Positions 16,702 through 25,154 of a DNA stretch of 64,000 nt are shown here, one piece after another (position 1 is the first letter of the stretch; each line of letters starts with the position of its first letter). This DNA comes from Niastella sp. OAS944 (GTDB lineage Bacteria > Bacteroidota > Bacteroidia > Chitinophagales > Chitinophagaceae), in NCBI GenBank assembly GCA_024809215.1, contig JANUBW010000002.1, positions 372,001-436,000 of the forward strand, read 5' to 3'. The position numbers were made by a program, and so were the translations under genes. The notes beneath the pieces are model-generated. The model was not told the DNA's origin, made no database searches, and saw only the letters and a program-made list of their open reading frames with translations.

Positions 16702-17330
16702 CAATTTTTTTTTGAAATCGGCTTTCCGTATTTATCAAATTCAGGTATACTGCCATCAGGTAAACCCGACAGTAGTGTGTAGGTAAAACTGTTTCCGTAT
16801 AGATTCTTATGACGTTCCGCTAATGACAGGAATACTGAAAAATCATTGGCGTTAGCAAAGACCTGGCATCCGGCAGAATATTTATCAATTGTTTTGGTAG
16901 TTCCTTCCACCATAGCCCTATGTATGTTGATGCCAAAAAGCCCCGTTTCTTCTTTTCCACTAGTATAATCTAATTTGCCATCGCGATTGAAATCCCGAAT
17001 AACGGTAACTGGACGAATTTGCACTAAAGCAAGGTATTTACCTCTATGCATACCTAGCCCATGACTACCCACATACTGGCCGGGTTTTAAAATAGCAGTT
17101 CCCTGCGGATTCATAGGACTTTTGAGCCAATAGGTACCTGGATCTGTGGTTGCCCTCCAGCTAACACTTGCCAACCTACCTGTGTTATCCATAAACAGTA
17201 CGTTAAGACTATCATTAAATACGTTTGGCACACTGGTATTTGACCTAATACCAATAACGTTTAATTCGAACGGGCGCATGGCTACCTTATACCCCCGTTG
17301 TACAAGGGCCAGATACAATATATTTTCCAT
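16701..17330 (-). CDS. L,D-transpeptidase (YkuD)-like protein
   Basis: A 209-residue protein with a YkuD-like catalytic signature: GINIHRA near residue 133 (His) and SAGCQVF near 153 (Ser-x-Gly-Cys). The spacing and flanking strands fit the L,D-transpeptidase fold, which cross-links or edits peptidoglycan stem peptides through the Cys. It also holds GSHGLGMHRGKYLALVQ and a short Asp-rich segment (DFNRDGKLDY) that could bind calcium. No signal peptide is seen, unusual for the family and more like phage-encoded wall enzymes. It lies among membrane and peptidoglycan-binding genes, suggesting a job at the cell wall during entry or exit of the element. Confidence 0.6.
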   Translation of the reverse strand: MENILYLALVQRGYKVAMRPFELNVIGIRSNTSVPNVFNDSLNVLFMDNTGRLASVSWRATTDPGTYWLKSPMNPQGTAILKPGQYVGSHGLGMHRGKYLALVQIRPVTVIRDFNRDGKLDYTSGKEETGLFGINIHRAMVEGTTKTIDKYSAGCQVFANANDFSVFLSLAERHKNLYGNSFTYTLLSGLPDGSIPEFDKYGKPISKKN

Positions 17331-17341
17331 ATAATTGAAGT

Positions 17342-17761
17342 TTAAAAAATGAGCGGAAGTAATGAGTGAAGAGTAACCAGGTTACTACATTTGGGCAATC
17401 TGCGTTGAAGCCAAACTGGCATATGCATAATTAACCAATGGGCAGCGGAAATAATTGGGCTTTTCATGGTATTATTGTACAAATCTGTCGCATAAATAAT
17501 TTTAGCTACAGGGTGATTAATCCAAAGGTCAATGAGCAAAGAAAATAATGCACCGCTATCATGCGCATAACTATCGCTCCCGATAAAAACGACCTCAATA
17601 CAACCATCAGAGGAAAGTAACTTTTTTAGTTTAACAGCTTTACCACTAACTGTAACCACATGATGATAACGTTTTTTCTCCTGGTAAGGAATGGTAGCCC
17701 AAACATTCAAAGGGATGATATGAACGATTATATAGCTTACCAAATGGTTTTGAGTTTTCAT
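17342..17761 (-). CDS. hypothetical protein, 139 aa
   Basis: No recognised family. Residues 50-95 look like an alpha/beta core (CIEVVFIGSDSY, then VAKIIYATDLY), and the C-terminal 40 residues are Leu/Trp-rich and perhaps membrane-associated. The initial segment is hydrophobic without a clear signal peptidase site. It is spaced 11-21 bases from its neighbours in the same transcription unit. Confidence 0.45.
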   Translation of the reverse strand: MKTQNHLVSYIIVHIIPLNVWATIPYQEKKRYHHVVTVSGKAVKLKKLLSSDGCIEVVFIGSDSYAHDSGALFSLLIDLWINHPVAKIIYATDLYNNTMKSPIISAAHWLIMHMPVWLQRRLPKCSNLVTLHSLLPLIF

Positions 17762-17782
17762 ATGGGTAATTTGGTTATTTAA

Positions 17783-18781
17783 TCACAGGTATCTAATGCT
17801 TTTAGTAGCAACAAGGAAATACCTGCCGTTATTTTCAAACAATGTGTAATCCAGCTTTCGACTAACCTCTGCACCTAAAACCACACTTGCCTGTACGCCC
17901 ACATTTTCAGTTGCACTTATCCATACATTTGTAGGCTCTGTAGTTACTATAGGCCGGCCATCAAATCCATCAAGTGACCATTGCTTGCCATCGTATTTGA
18001 GGCCCATGCGGATGAACTCATATCTGATCTGCTCCTTTTGTTTCTCATTGGTGAATGTGTTAAGAAGGCCGTTTACAAGCGTCTGCCGAACACCTCGAAG
18101 CCTGTATTGGACAAAAACTTCACTTACTTGCCGATAATCTTCTTTACTCTTTAGTTGTTTTAACAAAGCAAGAACTGCATTAAAATCACTACCTGCCGCT
18201 GCATTGAGAAATTTGATGGCCAATGCACTTTTATCACTAACACTACTGCTGCCTTGAATTAATACATAATAGGTGGTTTCATCAATAGTTGCAGGTAGCC
18301 CCGCTTTCGTAAGTGCTGCCACCGTTTCAGAGCCAAAGTCGCCATCCGCGCCATAGCGAGGAAGAACACCTGCCCCATATTTGGCAATCAAGGCTAACTG
18401 AAGGCTTTTTACTAATTCATTCTTGCTTCCTTTTTTAAGCGGAAAACTACTGGTGGCTGTGGTTGCTTTTTTAGTCTTGGTTTGTGTCGATGGCATTGGT
18501 ATAGAAGCCGACGGACTAACCGACGATGTACTTGCAGAAGTGGGATAAACCACCGCTGCTGCGGCAGTTGGCAAAATATAATCAGCGCTTGCACTTCTTG
18601 AGAAATTTGATGTCCTACGCTTTTTATAAAACTGCCATGCCAGATAACCCAGGATGCCAACCGCCCCCACTGCAAGACTTGTAAGTACTATTTTACTCTT
18701 AGCTTTCTTTTTAGAAGCCGTCTTACGAGTGGAGGACGGTTTAACTTTCCTGGTGGGTTTGTGTTTACCCGTGGTTTTCAT
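17783..18781 (-). CDS. membrane-anchored peptidoglycan-binding protein, 332 aa
   Basis: ATG 18781 gives a protein that opens with a very basic tail (KHKPTRKVKPSSTRKTASKK), followed by one membrane helix (IVLTSLAVGAVGILGYLAW) and a Ser/Ala/Thr-rich linker (residues 60-125). A PG_binding_1-type domain follows (LKKGSKNELVKSLQLAL, then GADGDFGSETVAALT). The C-terminal 150 residues are helical then beta-rich and of unknown type. It is inferred to tether a membrane to peptidoglycan. The basic N-terminus before the helix suggests the N-in orientation, perhaps contacting nucleic acid. Several proteins in this block share the anchor plus domain plan. Confidence 0.65.
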   Translation of the reverse strand: MKTTGKHKPTRKVKPSSTRKTASKKKAKSKIVLTSLAVGAVGILGYLAWQFYKKRRTSNFSRSASADYILPTAAAAVVYPTSASTSSVSPSASIPMPSTQTKTKKATTATSSFPLKKGSKNELVKSLQLALIAKYGAGVLPRYGADGDFGSETVAALTKAGLPATIDETTYYVLIQGSSSVSDKSALAIKFLNAAAGSDFNAVLALLKQLKSKEDYRQVSEVFVQYRLRGVRQTLVNGLLNTFTNEKQKEQIRYEFIRMGLKYDGKQWSLDGFDGRPIVTTEPTNVWISATENVGVQASVVLGAEVSRKLDYTLFENNGRYFLVATKSIRYL

Positions 18782-18789
18782 AGGAAAAA

Positions 18790-19458
18790 TTATTTTGGCT
18801 TGTCTGTTATTAATTTCATCATTGCCCCATACTCCCAAAATTCAAGTTCACCTCGCAGGTCGGATATTAAATCAGCACCATATTCTGAACGATAACTGCT
18901 GGCCACCTGCTGAAAATCCGTTTGGGTTGGTATTTCTATAAAAACAGCCCGAATAGCATCTTCATCAGTACCGGGGAAATAATCAAAAGCTGCTTTTAAT
19001 CGCCTGGCCCATGATACATGTTGTAATGCTGTTACTCCTTGCGCCTGTCCATTTTTGTCATATCGATCAGGTTTAGAGCTTATGATTGCAATCATTTCAG
19101 CGTATTCACTGGAGGATAGTTCGTCTTTCATATCACGCAAAAGACTATTACTATACAGGCGCTGATAGGAATCAATCACTTTTTGAAAATCTTCTTTACT
19201 GGCAACCTTCCGCAATACCTGTCGTATGGCTTCCTCATCAGTCCCAAACCATCCGTCATTCTCAAACGCCATTTTCAATTGTTTGGCGAAAGTTGCAGCG
19301 CCGCCATCCTCCAGGGTTAAACGCTCTTCCAAATTGGACTTGGATTTTTTGATTAGATTGTTGATCAGAAAAGCAGCTCCACCTAATACGGCTAAACCTA
19401 TTAGACCATACTGTATTTTTTCGCGTGTTGTTAATTCAGATGATTGAGAAGACGGCAT
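18790..19458 (-). CDS. membrane-anchored protein with two annexin-like repeats
   Basis: ATG 19458 is chosen; the longer frame runs into the upstream gene. One membrane helix (IQYGLIGLAVLGGAAFLI) follows a short N-terminus. Two repeats follow, each starting with GTDEEAI or GTDEDAI, continuing with a basic mid-segment and an ELxxxEYxxM-type end (around residues 76-137 and 156-220). GTDE(D/E)AI followed by about 45 residues and a DELxxxEY/GELxxWEY end closely follows the annexin repeat. True annexins have four repeats and bind acidic membranes with calcium; here there are only two behind a membrane anchor. Bacterial annexins are known but rare. The function is probably membrane shaping or attachment (inference). 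Confidence 0.65.
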   Translation of the reverse strand: MPSSQSSELTTREKIQYGLIGLAVLGGAAFLINNLIKKSKSNLEERLTLEDGGAATFAKQLKMAFENDGWFGTDEEAIRQVLRKVASKEDFQKVIDSYQRLYSNSLLRDMKDELSSSEYAEMIAIISSKPDRYDKNGQAQGVTALQHVSWARRLKAAFDYFPGTDEDAIRAVFIEIPTQTDFQQVASSYRSEYGADLISDLRGELEFWEYGAMMKLITDKPK

Positions 19459-19468
19459 AAGGCCATTA

Positions 19469-19771
19469 TTAAGTAAATATGTTATACTTCTTCGAAATAG
19501 CTGCAAGCCTAACTTTAAGTAACGGGTCTATCTTATCAGTAATGCTTTTAGGTGTGCTTTCTGTGTATTGAATGATCTGCGCCGTATCTAAAAGCTCTTG
19601 CCTAGTCATTTGATCAAGAATAGACGCAAATTGGCTTTTATCATAATCAGGTGTTTTTTGAAGTATTTCACGTTTCAGTTGAGTATTTGATTTCCTAAAC
19701 AGGAAGTAACTACCAATACCTAAGCCCAAACCTGAAGAAAGAAGTATTAAAGTTTGTTTGCCCGTTATCAT
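19469..19771 (-). CDS. small single-helix membrane protein, 100 aa
   Basis: One N-terminal membrane helix (LILLSSGLGLGIGSYFLF) is followed by a soluble helical domain (residues 30-100) with a repeat-like stretch DQMTRQELLDTAQII. The soluble part resembles that of the next gene upstream (LTAKELTKLAHIV), so both may share a small helical domain. Its ATG overlaps the upstream stop by 4 bases. No named family. Confidence 0.55.
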   Translation of the reverse strand: MITGKQTLILLSSGLGLGIGSYFLFRKSNTQLKREILQKTPDYDKSQFASILDQMTRQELLDTAQIIQYTESTPKSITDKIDPLLKVRLAAISKKYNIFT

Positions 19772-19950
19772 ACGCCCAGATATTTTTTTGCCAATGCCGT
19801 TTTAACCGGGTCGGTTTTAACAATATGAGCGAGTTTAGTCAGCTCTTTGGCGGTCAACTGAGAGGCTAAAATTGCCAGGGCTGCTATTTTTTCGTCCGCT
19901 TCCTTTTCCAACACTGCCGGTATACGGATATTGTAATTGTGCTCTTTCAT
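19768..19950 (-). CDS. small helical protein, 60 aa
   Basis: A 60-residue soluble helical peptide, with a basic N-terminal strand (EHNYNIRIPAVLEKEADEK) and a helical hairpin (LASQLTAKELTKLAHIV). The 4-base overlap with the next gene indicates translation as part of the block. Not recognised. Confidence 0.5.
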   Translation of the reverse strand: MKEHNYNIRIPAVLEKEADEKIAALAILASQLTAKELTKLAHIVKTDPVKTALAKKYLGV

Positions 19951-19976
19951 ATGATTGAAATTAAGTGATGAAGGAA

Positions 19977-20813
19977 TTAAGCCGCAGTCTGCATTGTTGC
20001 GCCTGGTTGCAATTGCATTAATAACACATCTATTTTATCAGGTGAGGCAACCAGTATATCCAGAATGCTAAATACCCCGATCATTTGTTGTTCATTAAAA
20101 TTCTGCTGCATTTGTTCAATCAAAGCCAGCCGGTTTTGGGTTTGCTCATCAAGGCCGTTACCACCTGACTGTTTTTCAAAACTCACCGGTGCAGGTGATG
20201 AGTTTGGAGAAGATGTACTTTCATCCGGTTCATCTGCTCCTAAAAGCCCGGCCAAAGCCTGGCCACCAGGTATACGATCAATGTTCTTTTTGATAAGAGA
20301 ATTTAAAACAAGGCTTGCCACTTCACCTATTGAAACAGCATTGGTAAACCGTTTCGATTCCATATCCTTTATCCGTTGCTCTAATGTTTCTGAATACTCT
20401 TCAGATTCTGCTAATTGTTGTTTTGTGGCTTTTAGTTGCTCTTTTACCTGTTGTAGATCGTGTTCACGTTCCCGCTCTGCAAGTTTGTCGGCAATAACTT
20501 GTTCTATTTCACCTAAGCCGTTTAAGGAACCATTTGACCTGTTTGATGAATCACTTTGAAGCGAAAAGGAATACCGGGTATTGCGGTTTGTACCCGGTCC
20601 GTCGAATATTAGAATACTGATATTCCTGGTATCACTTTTTATCTCCTGTTCGTAATCGTCAAACTCCGTGATATCATCGGTCCGGGAAACAACGCGAAAA
20701 CCATCTATTATAATTTCATAGTCTTTTGTTCTACCTTTTTCAGCTTCCCGTTGCAAATAGCGTTTCAAGCTATCGATCTTATGTTGATCAAACTTTAGGT
20801 CGTGGAGGGGCAT
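19977..20813 (-). CDS. coiled-coil protein, 278 aa
   Basis: The N-terminal 90 residues form a beta-rich domain (KDYEIIIDGFRVVSRTDD, then NISILIFDGPG). A coiled coil follows at about 105-155 (QVIADKLAERERE, QLKATKQQLAESEEYSE), then a Ser/Pro-rich linker and a helical C-terminus rich in Gln and Met. No membrane helix. It could be a scaffold or structural organiser. The start overlaps the upstream gene by 26 bases, so the two are coupled. No family was recognised. Confidence 0.55.
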   Translation of the reverse strand: MPLHDLKFDQHKIDSLKRYLQREAEKGRTKDYEIIIDGFRVVSRTDDITEFDDYEQEIKSDTRNISILIFDGPGTNRNTRYSFSLQSDSSNRSNGSLNGLGEIEQVIADKLAEREREHDLQQVKEQLKATKQQLAESEEYSETLEQRIKDMESKRFTNAVSIGEVASLVLNSLIKKNIDRIPGGQALAGLLGADEPDESTSSPNSSPAPVSFEKQSGGNGLDEQTQNRLALIEQMQQNFNEQQMIGVFSILDILVASPDKIDVLLMQLQPGATMQTAA

Positions 20814-21132
20814 AGTCGTTATTTTGAATAATTACCTGAATAAATTGTACATGTTGTAAATGACTGGCATAATTTTCAACCTCAATAATACCCTGGTGTT
20901 CATACTGTAGTTCGTTTACATTGTCCACTGTCAAATCATAAATACCATACAAACTTTGTATTCGAACCATAAACGGCGGGTGAATGAGCAGGTATAAGTG
21001 AACATCTGCATGTATGGAAACTTTTTCCTTGGGCCTCAAAACAAAATGCCGAAGCCTTAAATAATATTGATCGGCAAACCCAAGTTCTTGCATTCTTCCC
21101 CGGAGGTAATCTTGCGCCAATGCAGTTGTCAT
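20788..21132 (-). CDS. beta-rich protein, 114 aa
   Basis: A compact beta-rich protein (KEKVSIHADVHLYLLIH, MVRIQSLYGIYDLTV, VQFIQVIIQNND). It overlaps the upstream gene by 4 bases and the downstream gene by 26, in a run of four small beta-rich products (20.8-22.8 kb). The position and fold class suggest a minor structural protein. Not recognised. Confidence 0.5.
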   Translation of the reverse strand: MTTALAQDYLRGRMQELGFADQYYLRLRHFVLRPKEKVSIHADVHLYLLIHPPFMVRIQSLYGIYDLTVDNVNELQYEHQGIIEVENYASHLQHVQFIQVIIQNNDYAPPRPKV

Positions 21133-21593
21133 AGTCTTATGGTTTTAGTCCACAACGTAATGGCTACACGGTACTGAATGTCTTTTGATAATATTTTCCC
21201 TAACAAATCCTTATAATTACCATATACATTGTTACAGGCAGACAGATTAATGATCTCCGGTTTTGTTATACCTCGTTGTGCCAGGCCATTTAATAACAGC
21301 GCATTTGTTTGCGTAAAGCCGGCCTGATATGATTTTAGACTTAAATCCGATTTTAGGGCAACCGCCGGCTCCAGCTTCACAATTGAATTGTAGCATCCGT
21401 TTGCTTTACCTGTGGACTGCAATTGGAGGAAACCCACTTGTCCAGTTCCAGATACCACAGGTACATCAATGAGCTGAACGGTAGTCAAAATGCCTGTTAT
21501 AGTGGTTACATCCCGTGGAATATTAAACTGGAAATATTGTTGTTGACTGGCGCGGGTAACCAAAAGCTTTTCTATAAGAATATTGCCATTCAT
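21129..21593 (-). CDS. beta-rich protein, possible structural paralogue, 154 aa
   Basis: The N-terminal part (YFQFNIPRDVTTITGILTT) parallels a segment of the next upstream product (SFELDKTITFIKGILLTAD) and, more weakly, of the 241-residue protein (LPKNQALLVSGIVLLA). This suggests a shared beta domain with an I-x-GIL strand. The C-terminus ends in a hydrophobic strand (YRVAITLWTKT). It overlaps both neighbours by 4 bases. It is possibly a capsid or vertex component; no family was recognised. Confidence 0.5.
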   Translation of the reverse strand: MNGNILIEKLLVTRASQQQYFQFNIPRDVTTITGILTTVQLIDVPVVSGTGQVGFLQLQSTGKANGCYNSIVKLEPAVALKSDLSLKSYQAGFTQTNALLLNGLAQRGITKPEIINLSACNNVYGNYKDLLGKILSKDIQYRVAITLWTKTIRL

Positions 21594-21970
21594 AGTTCGC
21601 GTTGTTCACAGTCCAGGTAGATACTGATTCGATATGGCTCAAATGCCAACCGGGTATCATTTTGATCTTTGTACTCAATTTTAACGATTCCATTTCCTAC
21701 AGGTAAATTACCAGTGTCGTAATAGCGTTGATTGGGGGAAATATTTATGCCGGTCATTAGCAGCTTGCTTGCATAGTCTTCTGGAAACACTTCCTGCTTA
21801 TTAACCTCAATTTTTTGGGAGCCACGATAATACAACAGATCTTCCTTATCTGCTGTTAGCAGAATACCTTTAATGAAGGTGATTGTTTTATCAAGTTCAA
21901 AAGACTGGGAATACACTTTGTCAGCAGCAGTAATAGCCACATCAAAACGCTTTTTTACAATAATGCTCAT
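21590..21970 (-). CDS. beta-rich protein, possible structural paralogue, 126 aa
   Basis: A soluble beta-rich product with the segment FELDKTITFIKGILLTADK shared in pattern with its downstream neighbour, and a C-terminal strand YRISIYLDCEQ. The 4-base overlap with the next gene points to coupled, perhaps equimolar, synthesis. Not recognised. A jelly-roll-type minor capsid protein is one reading, unproven. Confidence 0.5.
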   Translation of the reverse strand: MSIIVKKRFDVAITAADKVYSQSFELDKTITFIKGILLTADKEDLLYYRGSQKIEVNKQEVFPEDYASKLLMTGINISPNQRYYDTGNLPVGNGIVKIEYKDQNDTRLAFEPYRISIYLDCEQREL

Positions 21971-22040
21971 AGGATTTTTTTAAATGCAGCAGGTAGACAC
22001 CTGCCGCCTATCATGACATAAACGGTACCACAAAAATTAA

Positions 22041-22766
22041 CTAGGGCGTAGTTATTGTTCCATGCAAACCAGCGTATACAAAAGTGTTGGCTGGTATTCC
22101 GTCAGTACTACCTAGTTCAATTGTTAATTCAATCAACACATCATCTACTATAAGACGCGGGTTAGCAAGTTTATAATAGCCCAATGGCACGTAGTTATAT
22201 GATTGGGTGCGGAAAACATAATTTGAAGTTTCGGGAACTATTTGCCTTTTGTTATACTTAAGGTTAAACTCACCATTAAGTAATGCGGGAAAATTCTCCA
22301 GTCCTTTATAATCGGCTGCAATGATCTTATCCTTTGAACCATCTGCCGCTGTAGCTGCAAGTAGTACGATACCGGAAACAAGCAGGGCTTGATTTTTAGG
22401 CAGCTTCGCATTGCTGATGTTTCGCAAACCCACTTCTTTGTCATCCTGGGTTTCCCACATCTTAATAGTTTTCGAATTGACAGGCTTTATGGAATAAACC
22501 ATTGTATCTGCCAGACGCAATTCGCCTTTAACAAGTGATTCTTTAATAGAAGCGGGCAATTCGGCAAAAAACTTTTCCATTTCAGCCCGTGAACCTTTAC
22601 TGGGCGCACCGGTGCTTGCCAGTTTATTAATTGTACGCTGCCGTTTTACCGGATTCATTCTTCGCAGTTCGCCGATAAGCTCATCTCCATCAGGGCCATC
22701 AATTCCTAATAGTGCGCCCTGATTGTTATATTCTTCAATTGCAGCCAGGCCATCAAGTCCTAACAT
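22041..22766 (-). CDS. 241-aa protein, candidate major structural (capsid-like) protein
   Basis: The N-terminal 75 residues are helical and flexible (ELRRMNPVKRQRTINKLA, then a helix AEMEKFFAELPASIKESL). From residue 85 to the end the protein is beta-rich, with strands such as QALLVSGIVLLAA, ALLNGEFNLKYNKRQIV, PRLIVDDVLIELTIELG and NTFVYAGLHGT. The last motif resembles closing strands of viral jelly-roll coat proteins. This is by eye, and the length is short for a double jelly roll (usually about 270 or more). It is flanked by small beta-rich coupled genes and membrane proteins. A coat protein is plausible but unproven. Confidence 0.45.
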   Translation of the reverse strand: MLGLDGLAAIEEYNNQGALLGIDGPDGDELIGELRRMNPVKRQRTINKLASTGAPSKGSRAEMEKFFAELPASIKESLVKGELRLADTMVYSIKPVNSKTIKMWETQDDKEVGLRNISNAKLPKNQALLVSGIVLLAATAADGSKDKIIAADYKGLENFPALLNGEFNLKYNKRQIVPETSNYVFRTQSYNYVPLGYYKLANPRLIVDDVLIELTIELGSTDGIPANTFVYAGLHGTITTP

Positions 22767-22800
22767 AATAGTATGTTTTTAAAGTTTATAATAAGGTGGA

Positions 22801-23406
22801 TTAAAGAATGTAATCAGATACATCTGAAAGCTCTGCCAGAGGCCCTTGCATACCAGGGAGTGCATCATCCGCAGAACCTATACCGGTGCCGTTCATTTGA
22901 AGCCGGTTTAAAGCACTGTTTTCGATTTGTTCTTCAACATTGCTGAGTGCTTCTAATCCTGCAATCTCATTGGCATAGTTGAAATACTGGAGATTACCAA
23001 TACCTGCCACTGAAGCTGTTTTCTTCTTTATTATCTTATCGAGATATAGCTTTTGACTAAAGGAGTTTTTAAATGCCATCACCCGGTCTTTTACTCCATC
23101 CATACCTTGTTCTTCGACACCACTTACAGAGGAAGTTTGAAATCCATTTGCAGCCATCATTCCAATACCGAGCAAACTCAATAGCCGGCTACCTTTGAAA
23201 TGACCAAGCGCTGTTACTCCGGCACCAATCGCCAGGCTTGGTTTACCGATTGCGGACCCCGCAAAACCACCAGCTATCACTGCCACCAGCAGATCTTTAC
23301 CGGTTTCAATCAGCGTATTTTTAATATTGCCTTTTGTTTCCAGCTTACTGGTCATAGCAAGAATCTGAGCGCGCTCTGCCTTTTTTGCATATTTATTTTT
23401 TGCCAT
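22801..23406 (-). CDS. membrane-associated protein with glycine-rich helices, 201 aa
   Basis: The basic N-terminus (AKNKYAKKAERAQIL) is followed by glycine/alanine-rich hydrophobic segments in residues 38-90 (LLVAVIAGGFAGSAIG, LAIGAGVTALGHF, LLSLLGIGMMAANGF). The C-terminal half is soluble and acidic. The hydrophobic region resembles colicin-like or virion membrane hairpins. Not recognised. It lies between the transglutaminase-like gene and the capsid-like candidate. Confidence 0.5.
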   Translation of the reverse strand: MAKNKYAKKAERAQILAMTSKLETKGNIKNTLIETGKDLLVAVIAGGFAGSAIGKPSLAIGAGVTALGHFKGSRLLSLLGIGMMAANGFQTSSVSGVEEQGMDGVKDRVMAFKNSFSQKLYLDKIIKKKTASVAGIGNLQYFNYANEIAGLEALSNVEEQIENSALNRLQMNGTGIGSADDALPGMQGPLAELSDVSDYIL

Positions 23407-23435
23407 AGGACATTTTTATATTGTTATCTCAATTA

Positions 23436-25151
23436 TTACAGAAGACTTATTGCCTTCTTTTTGCCACCTTTCTTTTTTCCTCCATTCTTTTTCTTAGGCG
23501 ATTTTCTTTTCCTGGGAGTTCCTGCAAGTGGCCCATTAACAGGCTTATGCGTAGGTTTAAGTAATTTCATCCCAATAGCAATGGCCGCAATTCCACCGAC
23601 ACCGATCACTGTGGGTAACAACCACTTTTTATTTTTCTTCCAAAAACCATCTTTTGTAGCTGATGATGCATCGGTCAATGTAGTATTGGTTGAGGTAGCA
23701 TTCATGGTTGTGGCAGACGTAACCGGTAAACTCGCACTGCTTTCCGGGTCAGTATCTACAAGAGCAGCTGAACTTGTACTTTCTGGTAAAACCTGGGCAG
23801 CGCTTGCGCCCTCAGCATAATCAGGCGCAGCAGGTAGATATGCCGGTGAAGATGTGGCAGGGACGGTTGCAGCAGGCAACAAGGTGTTGGTATTGCTCGC
23901 TGGGGGAATGTCTGTTATTTCCTTATTGGCCGCCGCGGCTTCACCTTCTGAAAAATCCTCAGCACCTTTTTGATTACCACCAAAAATGTTTCCGATGCTT
24001 GATAAAATTTTGGCGATAGCCGCTACTGCGCCAGATGCTGCTGCAACAGCGGCACTTGTGGCTATACCTAATTCACCCAAACCTTCAAATCCTTCCATTC
24101 CTCGCACATTCTCGTCATAATAAATATCAGGTCCAAGTAATTGAGATAATGGTGTGTTAGTGTCCATATATAAAACAGATGCGTCACTACCAAGAAACCC
24201 CAAACCACTTACTGCTACTTCATTATTTTTATTACCCTTACCTTTTAATATGGCTTTCTTCAGATTATTAATATTACCACCGGCAGTTGTAAAAATGTTT
24301 TCCAGCTTCTCCCTGGTCTTAACCAGCTTCTGGAACTTGTCTGCAAGTATGCCACGCTTTGTGGCTTCTTCTGGTGTCAGGTAGGCATACTTAATCCTGC
24401 TGGCAACCTTAAAAAGATTAAGTTTCATGGCAGCAAGGAAGCCATTTCGCAATAGAACTGTAGCCGGGTTAATCTTATTAATCTTGCTTATTACTTTTTT
24501 AAAAAAGCCTTTCTTTTTCCCCTTTGCTTTACCCAGTTCGCCAATGCTGAACGTCCCATCAAAAACCAGGTCATTACCCCGGTCGCCAAAACTGCTTCCC
24601 TGTAAACCATCTAAATATTGTAAGTCCATAGTAATATCTTTTTTTTCACTGTAAGGAACTTCGTAATCAAATTGATCAGTTACACAATCAATTGTAATAA
24701 ACCGCCCACCATCTGGTACCACGGGATAAATGTGTTGAAAATGGTCCCGTTTGTATTTTGTTATTCGCAGTTTGTGTGGTATACGTAGGTTTGTAAGAAT
24801 GCTGCTGATAAAAGTGCTATAGCAATCGCAGTCAACGCCTGTTTTCCTGTCCCTCCATGTTCTGCGCGGGCTACGGATCTGTTCAAAACCGTCATCATCT
24901 TTTTTGTATGCTACATTGTCGTATACAAAGTGCCAAATATTACTGCATGTTTCGTGTAGCGTTTTACCTGCCAGTTTTTGAGCGATACCTTTTGTTTGAG
25001 CCAGTGTTTTACCAACCACTTTATGAATAAACGCAATCGTGTCTTCCAGCGTAGCGTTTTCTTTTACGGTCTTGTCTTTATTCAGAGCTTCAGGAAACAG
25101 ATAATCATATTCCCGCCCTTGTTTGATATTCCTTTTATACGCGGCTTCCAT
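23436..25151 (-). CDS. transglutaminase-like cysteine peptidase with membrane anchor and basic tail, 571 aa
   Basis: Residues 30-180 form a transglutaminase-like papain-fold domain. GVDCDCYSTFISSIL (near 105) supplies the nucleophilic Cys, FQHIYPVV (near 138) the His and ITIDCVTDQFDYEV (near 150) the Asp. The middle is helical and Ala/Gly-rich, followed by a Ser/Thr/Ala-rich linker (400-500). A membrane helix (WLLPTVIGVGGIAAIAIGM) and a strongly basic tail (KRKSPKKKNGGKKKGGKKK) follow at the C-terminus. This basic-tail-plus-helix arrangement mirrors the N-terminus of the peptidoglycan-binding protein. It could process a precursor protein or cleave peptidoglycan. It is the largest gene of the unknown block after the methyltransferase-helicase. 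Confidence 0.65.
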   Translation of the reverse strand: MEAAYKRNIKQGREYDYLFPEALNKDKTVKENATLEDTIAFIHKVVGKTLAQTKGIAQKLAGKTLHETCSNIWHFVYDNVAYKKDDDGFEQIRSPRRTWRDRKTGVDCDCYSTFISSILTNLRIPHKLRITKYKRDHFQHIYPVVPDGGRFITIDCVTDQFDYEVPYSEKKDITMDLQYLDGLQGSSFGDRGNDLVFDGTFSIGELGKAKGKKKGFFKKVISKINKINPATVLLRNGFLAAMKLNLFKVASRIKYAYLTPEEATKRGILADKFQKLVKTREKLENIFTTAGGNINNLKKAILKGKGNKNNEVAVSGLGFLGSDASVLYMDTNTPLSQLLGPDIYYDENVRGMEGFEGLGELGIATSAAVAAASGAVAAIAKILSSIGNIFGGNQKGAEDFSEGEAAAANKEITDIPPASNTNTLLPAATVPATSSPAYLPAAPDYAEGASAAQVLPESTSSAALVDTDPESSASLPVTSATTMNATSTNTTLTDASSATKDGFWKKNKKWLLPTVIGVGGIAAIAIGMKLLKPTHKPVNGPLAGTPRKRKSPKKKNGGKKKGGKKKAISLL

Positions 25152-25154
25152 GAT

